43,874 bases of DNA from an uncultured Hyphomicrobiales bacterium (GTDB taxonomy: Bacteria; Pseudomonadota; Alphaproteobacteria; Rhizobiales; Rhizobiaceae). The stretch covers positions 1 through 43,874 of the forward strand of contig CALTTH010000039.1 of assembly GCA_943908365.1 (NCBI GenBank), read 5' to 3'. Below are positions 7,796 to 15,532 of the stretch, in pieces (position 1 is the first letter of the stretch; each line of letters starts with the position of its first letter). Below the pieces are notes generated by a model. It was not told the DNA's origin and ran no database searches. It saw only the letters and a program-made list of their open reading frames with translations. The translations under genes and the position numbers were made by a program.

Positions 7796-10762
7796 TCACA
7801 AATCCCCTTTTGAGGACACCAATGCCAAGAAACCCTTCCTGACGGCTCTCGACAGACGCTTTATCTCGCCCTCCAGCGTCGCAATATCGGGGCAGTCCCC
7901 TGCCCTGCACACGAGATCGATCAAGCCCGCAGGCGCCTGTTTCGGATCGAAATCCATATCAATGCACAGCCTTATGATCTGCGATAGTTCGGTGAAGAGC
8001 CGCATCGCTTCGATACAATCGTCATGTGTCTGGGGCTCCATCGCTTCTGAGGCCATGCGTTTGAGCGCATCGGATGTGCTCTCTCCCGGCTCATGCGGAG
8101 GCAGACCTTTAGCCGGCGCGACCAGTGTCAGATATTGGGCAATGAATTCCAGATCGACCAGTCCGCCGGGGATGAGCTTGAAATCCCAGAGGCTTTCGGC
8201 AGGCTTTTCCTTGTCGATCAGCTGGCGCATCTCGCGAACGTCGACGGCGACCTTGGCGACGTCTCGCTTTTGCGACAGGACCGAGGTAATGATCCGATTG
8301 GCATCGGCGATCAAGGTTGCGTCACCGCAGATCAGTCGGGCTCTGGAGAGCGCGAGATGCTCCCACGTCCAGGCCTCCTCGCGCTGATATTTTTCGAAGG
8401 TCGAGATGCGGGTCGCCACCGGTCCTTTGTTGCCGGAAGGTCTGAGGCGCATGTCAACCTCATAGAGCACGCCTTCGGCTGTCGGGGCGGAAAGAGCCGC
8501 GATCAATCGCTGGGTGACCCGGGTGAAGTAGCGAACCGCATCGAGCGGCTTGGTGCCATCGGATTCGGCAGCCTCATCGTCGTAATCATAAAGCAGGATA
8601 AGATCGACGTCGGAGCCGGCGGTCAGCTCGAAGGAGCCGAGCTTACCCATGCCGATGACTGCGACGCGCCCGCCCGGATAAGCGCCATGCGTCGTCGCCA
8701 TTTCGACCAGGACGGCATTCAGAGCTGCTTCGATCACGAGATCGGCAAGGTGGGTGAAGGCGCGACCCGCCACCTCGCCGGTGATTGCACCGGTCAAGAG
8801 CCGGACACCGATCAAAAAGCGTTGCTCGGCAGCAAAAATGCGCAGCCGATCAAGGATGTCCTCATAGTGACGCGCTGGCGAGAGGAAGCCCTTCATGCGC
8901 TGGGAAAGATAATCACGCGTCGGGATCTCGGTCATCAGCGCCGGGTCGAGCATGCCGTCAAAGACATGCGGTCGTGCCGCGATGATTTCTGCGAGCCTCG
9001 GGGCAGACGACATGATCGTCACCAGCAACGACAGGAGCGCCGGATTGTTACCGAGAAGGGAGAAGAGCTGGATGCCCGCCGGCAGCCCGGACAGGAAGTT
9101 GTCGAAGCGGAGCAGCGCCTCATCGGCGCGTTTGCTCTCGCCGAAGGCCTTCAGCAGGTCCGGCGTCAATTCGGTCAGTCGTTCGCGGGCCTCGACCGAT
9201 TGCGTTGCACGGTAGCGGCCATTGTGCCAGGTGCGGATCACCCGTGACATGTCTTCAGGGCGCTCGAAACCAAGTCTTTCCAGCGTCTTCAATGTGTCGG
9301 GGTCATCCTTCTGACCGGTGAAGACGAGGTTGCCGCTCTCGCCGGACAGCTTCGTTTCCTGCTCGAAGAGAGCGGAATATTGGCGCTCCACCAGACGCAG
9401 CACGTCCTCCAGTTTTTCGGAAAATGTTTTGGTGTCGGCAAAGCCGAGCATGAAAGCGATGCGCTTCAATTCGGTTTCCGTATCCGGCAGGATATGCGTC
9501 TGCTCGTCGCGAACCATCTGGATGCGATGCTCGACCTCGCGCAGGAACCAATAGGCTTCCGTCAGACTGTCACGCGTTTCCGCGTCGATCCATTTGGCAT
9601 CCGTCAGCGCCGCAAGCGCTTCTTCAGTCGAGCGGACACGCAAGGGCGCCATGCGCCCGCCTGCGATCAATTGCTGCGTCTGGGCGAAGAACTCGATCTC
9701 GCGGATGCCGCCGCGTCCAAGCTTGACGTTGTGCCCCTTCACCGCAATCGCGCCATGCCCCTTATGCGCATGAATCTGCCGCTTGATAGAATGAATATCG
9801 GCAATTGCGGCATAATCGAGATATTTGCGGAAGACGAACGGCGTCAGTTCCCGCAGGAAGCCCGCGCCCGCCTTGATGTCGCCTGCCACGGGTCTCGCCT
9901 TGATATAGGCTGCTCGCTCCCAGTTCTGCCCCCTGCCCTCATAGTAGAGCAGTGCCGCATCGACTGGTATGGCAAGCGGCGTTGAGCCAGGGTCGGGGCG
10001 AAGGCGAAGGTCGGTTCGGAAGACATAGCCGTCGGCGGTACGCTCCTGCATGATGCGGATCAGCCGCCGCATCATCCGGCCAAAGATTTCCAGCGCATCC
10101 AGCGGATCGGGCACGATGCCAGCCATAGGCTCGAAGAACACGACAGCATCGATGTCGGAGGAATAATTGAGCTCGCGCGCGCCAAGCTTGCCCATGCCGA
10201 GCACGATGAGGCCCGAGCCTTCGCTGGGTGCTTGCGGATCTTTCAACGTAAGCTTGCCGCTATTATGGTTGGCGAGAAGCAGATGATCGATTGCGGCCGA
10301 CAGCGCTGCGTCGGCCATGTCGCTCAGCCATCGCGTCGTATCGCGGGCGGTAAAGATACGGCCGAGATCGGCCAAGGCTGCAAGGAAGGACAAACGGCGT
10401 TTGGCGACGCGAAGCGTCGTCATCACCTCCGCCTCCGTCGGAACGGCGCCATCCTCACCCGGTCGCCAGCAATTGCGAGCCTGTTCGACCAGTCTGCCGA
10501 GCGAGGCCTCGACCGGCTCAGAAACAGCGAGCGTCAGCAGCCCGTCGTCGGCGCTCGCTGCATCGCGAAGATAGGGAGACAAGGTGAAGGCGTTGGCGAC
10601 GAAATCCTTGAGCGGGCTGTCGCCCGCCATCATTTCGGCGATTGTGGGTTCGCACTTGGCAATGTCTTTCAAAGACGAGAGAACGGATTTCAGTTCGGTT
10701 TGAGTGAGCGCACGGATCGTTCCTGGTTGCACTTCATCAAGCCGTGTTGCCGCAGATGTCAT
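7796..10762 (-). CDS. glnE: Bifunctional glutamine synthetase adenylyltransferase/adenylyl-removing enzyme
   Basis: The 988-residue protein has two nucleotidyltransferase-like halves. The N-terminal deadenylylase half carries VLGMGKLGARELNYSSDIDAV (about 187-210); the C-terminal adenylylase half carries VIGMGKLGSFELTAGSDVDLI (about 702-725). GlnE adds or removes AMP on glutamine synthetase in response to PII protein and glutamine, setting nitrogen assimilation in the cytosol. The length is normal. CAGGAGGAGAG just before ATG 10762 is a very strong ribosome-binding site. It follows the histidine kinase gene by 92 bases on the same strand and may be cotranscribed with it. A roughly 150-base spacer without features separates it from the phosphoesterase gene. 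Confidence 0.96.
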   Translation of the reverse strand: MTSAATRLDEVQPGTIRALTQTELKSVLSSLKDIAKCEPTIAEMMAGDSPLKDFVANAFTLSPYLRDAASADDGLLTLAVSEPVEASLGRLVEQARNCWRPGEDGAVPTEAEVMTTLRVAKRRLSFLAALADLGRIFTARDTTRWLSDMADAALSAAIDHLLLANHNSGKLTLKDPQAPSEGSGLIVLGMGKLGARELNYSSDIDAVVFFEPMAGIVPDPLDALEIFGRMMRRLIRIMQERTADGYVFRTDLRLRPDPGSTPLAIPVDAALLYYEGRGQNWERAAYIKARPVAGDIKAGAGFLRELTPFVFRKYLDYAAIADIHSIKRQIHAHKGHGAIAVKGHNVKLGRGGIREIEFFAQTQQLIAGGRMAPLRVRSTEEALAALTDAKWIDAETRDSLTEAYWFLREVEHRIQMVRDEQTHILPDTETELKRIAFMLGFADTKTFSEKLEDVLRLVERQYSALFEQETKLSGESGNLVFTGQKDDPDTLKTLERLGFERPEDMSRVIRTWHNGRYRATQSVEARERLTELTPDLLKAFGESKRADEALLRFDNFLSGLPAGIQLFSLLGNNPALLSLLVTIMSSAPRLAEIIAARPHVFDGMLDPALMTEIPTRDYLSQRMKGFLSPARHYEDILDRLRIFAAEQRFLIGVRLLTGAITGEVAGRAFTHLADLVIEAALNAVLVEMATTHGAYPGGRVAVIGMGKLGSFELTAGSDVDLILLYDYDDEAAESDGTKPLDAVRYFTRVTQRLIAALSAPTAEGVLYEVDMRLRPSGNKGPVATRISTFEKYQREEAWTWEHLALSRARLICGDATLIADANRIITSVLSQKRDVAKVAVDVREMRQLIDKEKPAESLWDFKLIPGGLVDLEFIAQYLTLVAPAKGLPPHEPGESTSDALKRMASEAMEPQTHDDCIEAMRLFTELSQIIRLCIDMDFDPKQAPAGLIDLVCRAGDCPDIATLEGEIKRLSRAVRKGFLALVSSKGDL

Positions 10763-10854
10763 GGTCTCTCCTCCTGCATGTCACCCTTTTGGACGGGCTT
10801 TTTCTTCCCCACACTGCGGTGCGTGCCATAGACTTCAGGGAAAGAGACATAACC

Positions 10855-12267
10855 TTACGGCTTGGACGCCGGAAAAACCATGGACACGGTGAGACCAGGC
10901 GACGCTGGATTGCCCGGATCGGTATCCGAGAGACGCAGTTCACCGCTATGAAGCTCCATCACCGCCTCTACTAGCGAGAGACCGAGGCCCGTGCCGGGCT
11001 TGGAACGGCTTTCATCCAGTCGTACGAAACGTTTGATCACCTCGGCGCGTTTTTCAGCCGGAACGCCGGGACCAGTATCGGCGACCGAGAGAATGATTCC
11101 CTCGTCGCTCTGGCCGAGATGGACGGACAGGCGTTTTTGACCATCATGCCCGCAGGCATATTTGATGGCATTGTCGATGAGATTGGTGAGTGCCTGACCG
11201 ATCAATTCGCGATTTCCCTGCACCACAAGCCCCGGTTCGATGGCAGTGGTGAGCGTCAGGCCCTCCTCTTCCGCCACGGGCTCGTAAAGCTCGGCGCTAT
11301 CCTCCGCGATGGCGGAGATATCCACATCGGTCATCTCCGCGGCGATCGAGCCGGCCTCGACGCGCGAGATCATCAAAAGCGCGTTGAAGGTGCGGATCAA
11401 CTGATCCGATTCGGCAATGATGCCCTCCAGCGCCGCCCGACGCTTATTCTCATCCCGGTCCTCAAGCGCGTCGGCGGCTTTGTTGCGCAGGCGCGTCAGT
11501 GGCGTTTTGAGATCATGGGCAATATTGTCGGAGACTTGGCGCAGGCCTTCGTTCAGCTTCTCGATGCGCCCAAGCATGGCATTCAGCGAGCCGGAAAGAC
11601 GGTCGAACTCGTCGCCGGAACGGCCTTGCGGCAGTCTCTGGGACAGATCGCCCGCCATGATCTTCTTCGTCGCAGCCGACATACGGTCGAGCCGTTTCAG
11701 CGCATTTTGCCCGATCGCAAACCAGATGATGAGCGCGCCGCCGCCCATAATGGCGAGCGCCACCATCAGTGCGTTGCGCACCAGCAGGCGAAACTTCGTC
11801 GGCTCACCCAGATCGCGGCCAACGAGAATGCGCAGCCCATTGTCGAGGACGAAGATATTGGCAGTGGCAAGGTGTTTTACGCTGTCGCCGCTTTCAGAGT
11901 AGCGCTCATAGGTGAAGGGAAATTCGGTCCAGCCTTCATTGTCAAACACGCCGGGCTGTACCGAGGCGACATTGCCGCCGAGGATTTCACCATTGGGTCC
12001 GGCAATGACGTAAAGGCTTGCACCCGGCTGGCGGGCGCGTCGTTCCATCATCCGCAAAAGAGGATTGATCCCGCCACGCTCATAGACACGCTGAACGTCG
12101 TTGACCTCCTGCAGCACGGCATCGCGCGTCTGCTGGTTCAGCAGACGTTCCGAAAGTGCCGTGACGTAGAAGACGAGAAACGCCGCGCAAAGCGCAAACA
12201 GCAGAATGTAGAGCGCGGAAAGACGGACAGCAGTGGAACTGAAAAGAAGGCGCAAGCGCGAAGGCAT
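10855..12267 (-). CDS. Two-component sensor histidine kinase (degP-linked)
   Basis: The 470-residue kinase has TM segments at about 16-38 and 163-186, a periplasmic sensor domain between them, a HAMP domain (about 187-240), a HisKA domain with AHDLKTPLTRLRNKA (H251), and a HATPase domain with NLIDNAIKYA, DTGPGVP and GTGLGLSLV. It begins three bases after the response regulator stop, so the two form one unit and are almost certainly cognate partners. The QseC/CpxA/EnvZ-like class and the gene for protease DegP immediately upstream suggest envelope monitoring; this is inference, as the signal is not visible. No widely used symbol is known to me. Confidence 0.9.
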   Translation of the reverse strand: MPSRLRLLFSSTAVRLSALYILLFALCAAFLVFYVTALSERLLNQQTRDAVLQEVNDVQRVYERGGINPLLRMMERRARQPGASLYVIAGPNGEILGGNVASVQPGVFDNEGWTEFPFTYERYSESGDSVKHLATANIFVLDNGLRILVGRDLGEPTKFRLLVRNALMVALAIMGGGALIIWFAIGQNALKRLDRMSAATKKIMAGDLSQRLPQGRSGDEFDRLSGSLNAMLGRIEKLNEGLRQVSDNIAHDLKTPLTRLRNKAADALEDRDENKRRAALEGIIAESDQLIRTFNALLMISRVEAGSIAAEMTDVDISAIAEDSAELYEPVAEEEGLTLTTAIEPGLVVQGNRELIGQALTNLIDNAIKYACGHDGQKRLSVHLGQSDEGIILSVADTGPGVPAEKRAEVIKRFVRLDESRSKPGTGLGLSLVEAVMELHSGELRLSDTDPGNPASPGLTVSMVFPASKP

Positions 12268-12270
12268 CGT

Positions 12271-13053
12271 TTAGCCTTCGTCCTTCATCATATAGCCAGC
12301 ACCACGGATCGTCTTCAGCAACGGCTTGTCGAAATCCTTTTCGATCTTGGAGCGCAAACGCGAGATGTGAACGTCGATGACATTGGTCTGGGGATCGAAG
12401 TGATAGTCCCAGACATTTTCCAAGAGCATGGTGCGGGTCACCACCTGGCCGGCATTCTTCATCAGATATTCCAGCAGGCGGAACTCACGCGGCTGCAGCA
12501 GGATTTCCTTGCCATTACGGCGCACGTCGTGTGAAAGCCGGTCGAGTTCAAGATCGCCGACGCGATAGATCATGTCCTGTTCGGGCTTGCCCTTGCGGCG
12601 GCCAAGCACCTCGATCCGGGCAAGAAGCTCGTTGAAGGCATAGGGCTTGGGAAGATAATCGTCGCCACCGGCGCGAAGGCCGGTTACGCGGTCATCCACC
12701 TGACCAAGCGCGGAGAGAATGAGTACGGGAGTCTCGACACCCTTCCTGCGCAATTCTGAAATAACGGAAAGGCCGTCGCGACGCGGCAACATGCGGTCGA
12801 CGACCATCACGTCGTAGACATTTTCGCAGCCCATAAACAGGCCGCTTTCGCCATCACTGGCGTGGTCGACAACAATACCAGCTTCACGGAATGCCTTCGT
12901 CATATAGGCGGCGGCTTCCAAATCATCTTCAATAACAAGTATTTTCATGTGGGGAACATTAACGTCGATATCATCCAGCGCACAACTGGAAAGAGGTTCG
13001 CCCGCAGCATTATGCAGATGACTTTCCGCGGATTGGCTTCTGAGTTCTGCCAT
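12271..13053 (-). CDS. OmpR/PhoB-family response regulator with N-terminal extension
   Basis: From ATG 13053 the protein has 260 residues. The receiver domain begins only at residue 36 (MKILVIEDDLEAAAY), with phospho-acceptor D86 in VVDRMLP, and a winged-helix OmpR-type domain covers about 160-258 (LLQPREFRLLEYLM, NVIDVHISRLRSKIEKDF). ATG 13053 was chosen because AGGAG stands eight bases before it; the ATG at 12948, where the receiver starts, has no ribosome-binding site, and neither does the longest frame start at 13092. The 35-residue extension is unusual. It is cotranscribed with the kinase gene at 10855-12267 and probably regulates envelope-stress genes. Confidence 0.88.
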   Translation of the reverse strand: MAELRSQSAESHLHNAAGEPLSSCALDDIDVNVPHMKILVIEDDLEAAAYMTKAFREAGIVVDHASDGESGLFMGCENVYDVMVVDRMLPRRDGLSVISELRRKGVETPVLILSALGQVDDRVTGLRAGGDDYLPKPYAFNELLARIEVLGRRKGKPEQDMIYRVGDLELDRLSHDVRRNGKEILLQPREFRLLEYLMKNAGQVVTRTMLLENVWDYHFDPQTNVIDVHISRLRSKIEKDFDKPLLKTIRGAGYMMKDEG

Positions 13054-13115
13054 GATGATGTCTCCTGTCTGCCTGGCCTGCCACACCTGCATTCAGCGGC
13101 GTGTCGCCCGCAAAA

Positions 13116-13205
13116 AGCTGCGTGTCCTCTTGGACGCGCAAAGGACGACTTAGCCTTTTAAATCTACGCATCGTACTTTTCCGAAATCGAACTCGATTTC
13201 GGGCC
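13116..13205 (-). repeat. RIME-like palindromic repeat, degraded copy
   Basis: This is a degraded relative, in opposite orientation, of the element at 38296-38396. The short palindrome is at 13119-13140 (GCGTGTCC, then GGACGCGC). A CCTTTT-containing spacer follows, then CTACGCATCGTACTTTTCC. The core CCGAAATCGA-AC-TCGATTTCGG at 13181-13202 is still perfect, but the outer right arm is lost. The two-palindrome structure fits the Rhizobium intergenic mosaic element (RIME) class. It lies between degP and the response regulator gene. Confidence 0.7.
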
Positions 13206-13323
13206 AATGCTGTCGTGACTTCGGCCTTGAATGGCCGAGAGCCGGCCACCGGATTGTCGATCGTAAAATACGAAGCCGCCGCAAATATCCGCGACGTCCT
13301 TGCGGTTCGACTGCTTAAGAAGA

Positions 13324-13346
13324 GAGAGGGGCAAAGCGCCCCTCTC
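13324..13346 (-). terminator. Probable terminator after degP
   Basis: The hairpin GAGAGGGGC, five-base loop, GCCCCTCTC lies 14 bases past the degP stop and is followed on the reverse strand by a pyrimidine run TCTCTTCTT. The T tract is imperfect, so some read-through into the response regulator operon is possible. Confidence 0.6.
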
Positions 13347-13360
13347 GTATCTCTTCCCTA

Positions 13361-14911
13361 TCAACCCTGATCGATGTCGAGGGCGATGAAGCGGCTGCCC
13401 TGCTCGGTTTCAATCTGGAACAGAGCCTTGGTGCGACCGTCCTTCTTGGCCTGATTGATCACCTTCTCGACATCGGCGGCGGATGCGACCTGCTGGTTGT
13501 TGACCGACGTGATCTTTTCGCCCGTCTTGAGTCCGCGGGTTGCGGCATCGGAATCTGGATCGACATCGGTAATGGCAAGACCTTTGCCATCTTCAGCAGG
13601 AGCAACCGTCAGGCCGAGGCTCGAAAGAGCCTTCTCGCTGGAAGACTGCCCGCCGCGATCACTGTCGTTTTGACCCTGGGCACCTGCGGACGCGTCATCA
13701 TTTGCCAAATCACCCAAGGTGACACTGACCGACTGCGACTTACCATCGCGCCAGAGCGACAGTTCGACCTTGGTGTTGGGCGCCAGCGCGCCAATGCGAC
13801 GGGACAGTTCGCGTGCATCCTTGATCGGATCACCATTGACCGCAGTGATGATATCACCCTGCTTGATGCCGGCCTTGTCACCGGGAGAACCGGCTTGCGG
13901 AGCCACGACGAGCGCACCCTTGGCTTCGGAGAGGCCGAGCGACTCAGCAATATCCTTGCTGACAGGCTGGATCTGCACGCCAAGCCAGCCGCGCTCGACC
14001 TTACCGTCCTTCATCAGATCCTGAACGACATCCTTGGCAACGGATGCGGGGATCGCGAAAGCGATACCGACGTTGCCGCCGGAAGGCGAGAAGATCGCGG
14101 TGTTGATGCCGACGACTTGCCCATTGAGGTTGAAGGCAGGGCCACCGGAGTTACCACGGTTCACGGCCGCATCAATCTGCAGATAGTCGTCATAAGGGCC
14201 GGAGCCTATATCACGGCCGCGGGCCGACACGATACCGGAGGTGACCGTGCCGCCAAGACCGAAGGGGTTACCGACAGCCACGACCCAGTCACCGACGCGG
14301 ATCTTGCTGTCATCGGCAAACTGCACATAGGTGAACTTGCGGTTCACATCGACCTTCAGCACGGCAAGGTCGGTGCGCCGATCGCGGCCGATAAGCTTGG
14401 CATCGTACTCGGTGCCGTCGTTGAGGACCACCGAGTAGGCGGAGCCGTCATCGACGACGTGATTGTTGGTGACGATGTAGCCATCTTCCGAGATGAAGAA
14501 GCCGGAACCCTGAGCGACAGGGCGCAGCGGGCCTTTGCCTTCGCGGTGTCGATTGGGGCCACGCTTGTCTTCGTTTGCGCCGGGGCCACCAAATTCCTTG
14601 AAGAAGCGCTTCAGCGGATGATCGTCAGGAAGCTGATCCAGACCTCGACCGCCGAAGGAAAAGCCACTGCTGTCGTCAGAAACCGGCTCGACATTGGATT
14701 TGACGCGGACCGAAACGACCGCGGGAGACACGGCATCAACAACACTGGCAAAGCTCGGTACCTGGGGTGCATTCACCTCGACAGGTGCTGCAAAGGAACG
14801 GGCGATTGGGCCAGCGACGCCAGTGGTCAGCATCAGCGCGGCAAGACCGCTGACGGCCGAAGACTTCAGAACTGTCTTCAACGAAGAGCGTCCGTTTTGC
14901 ATTTGAGACAT
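13361..14911 (-). CDS. degP: Periplasmic serine endoprotease DegP/HtrA (Do family)
   Basis: The 516-residue product starts MSQMQNGRSSLKTVLKSSAV, a signal peptide with a hydrophobic core ending near ARSFA (about residue 41). The trypsin-like domain has the triad H151 (TNNHVVD), D181 (RTDLAVLK) and S255 (NRGNSGGPAF). Two PDZ domains follow, beginning near GWLGVQIQPVS and SLGLTVAPAED. DegP degrades or holds misfolded envelope proteins. ATG 14911 has AAAGGA seven bases upstream; an in-frame ATG at 14932 is also possible. A heat-shock-type promoter candidate lies upstream. The divergence of function among rhizobial Deg paralogues means degP1/mucD-type numbering is uncertain. Confidence 0.93.
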   Translation of the reverse strand: MSQMQNGRSSLKTVLKSSAVSGLAALMLTTGVAGPIARSFAAPVEVNAPQVPSFASVVDAVSPAVVSVRVKSNVEPVSDDSSGFSFGGRGLDQLPDDHPLKRFFKEFGGPGANEDKRGPNRHREGKGPLRPVAQGSGFFISEDGYIVTNNHVVDDGSAYSVVLNDGTEYDAKLIGRDRRTDLAVLKVDVNRKFTYVQFADDSKIRVGDWVVAVGNPFGLGGTVTSGIVSARGRDIGSGPYDDYLQIDAAVNRGNSGGPAFNLNGQVVGINTAIFSPSGGNVGIAFAIPASVAKDVVQDLMKDGKVERGWLGVQIQPVSKDIAESLGLSEAKGALVVAPQAGSPGDKAGIKQGDIITAVNGDPIKDARELSRRIGALAPNTKVELSLWRDGKSQSVSVTLGDLANDDASAGAQGQNDSDRGGQSSSEKALSSLGLTVAPAEDGKGLAITDVDPDSDAATRGLKTGEKITSVNNQQVASAADVEKVINQAKKDGRTKALFQIETEQGSRFIALDIDQG

Positions 14912-14980
14912 TTGATTTCCTTCTTTCTTCATCTGACTGGAGCCTCCGAGGAGGATCGGAGCAGCGGTGGATGCCAAAAT

Positions 14981-15008
14981 ATATAGGAACTCCCACCTTA
15001 CAGCGAAG
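14981..15008 (-). promoter_or_regulatory. Candidate RpoH-type promoter of degP
   Basis: Reading the reverse strand, CTTC (15008-15005), 17 bases, then CCTATATATT from 14987 resembles the alphaproteobacterial heat-shock sigma-32 consensus CTTG-N16/17-CYTATNTNNG, with one mismatch in each part. The leader to ATG 14911 would be about 60 bases. Assignment is tentative. Confidence 0.35.
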
Positions 15009-15067
15009 TGTCTGCCTTATGAAAAATTAGTAATATTGCCGCAGCGGTCGATAGGACCGTGCAAACT

Positions 15068-15532
15068 TCAGCGTTCCAGCAAGTCGCGGATCCTGGCTTC
15101 TTCATCCGCCGTCAATTTCTGGCCTTCCGAGAGCGCTGCACGGCGACGGGAAAAGACGAAGACCGCCACTCCGCCGATCAGAAGAAGGCCGACCGGCGCC
15201 CCCCATAGAGCCAGGGTCCTTGCGCTAAAGCGCGGCTTCAACAGCACGAACTCGCCATAGCGCGAGACGACATAGTTGATCACCGCATCGTCGCTGTCGC
15301 CCTTGACCAAACGATCGCGCACGAGAAGACGCAGATCTCGGGCAAGCTCCGCATTGCTGTCATCGATCGACTGGTTCTGGCAGACCATGCAGCGCAATTG
15401 GGCCGTGAGGTTAAGCGCCCGTGCTTCGAGTGCAGGATCGGCAAGGACCTCGTCCGGGTTGAAAGCGAAGGCGGGAAAGGCGCTGAGCGCCAGAATGATG
15501 AGCAGCGATAATCTTGCGAGCATCGCTCTCAT
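15068..15532 (-). CDS. ccmH: Cytochrome c-type biogenesis protein CcmH/CycL
   Basis: The 154-residue protein has a signal segment (LARLSLLIILALSAFPAFAF), then the redox motif LRCMVCQNQSIDDSNA with C48 and C51, and a C-terminal TM segment at about 107-126 (LALWGAPVGLLLIGGVAVFVF). CcmH keeps apocytochrome c cysteines reduced and works with CcmF and CcmI in the haem lyase complex in the periplasm. The start ATG 15532 overlaps the ccmF stop in ATGA, indicating translational coupling; longer frames to 15679 are the ccmF-overlapping shadow. It is the last gene of ccmIEFH. No thioredoxin-like ccmG is present here, nor are ccmABC. Confidence 0.94.
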   Translation of the reverse strand: MRAMLARLSLLIILALSAFPAFAFNPDEVLADPALEARALNLTAQLRCMVCQNQSIDDSNAELARDLRLLVRDRLVKGDSDDAVINYVVSRYGEFVLLKPRFSARTLALWGAPVGLLLIGGVAVFVFSRRRAALSEGQKLTADEEARIRDLLER

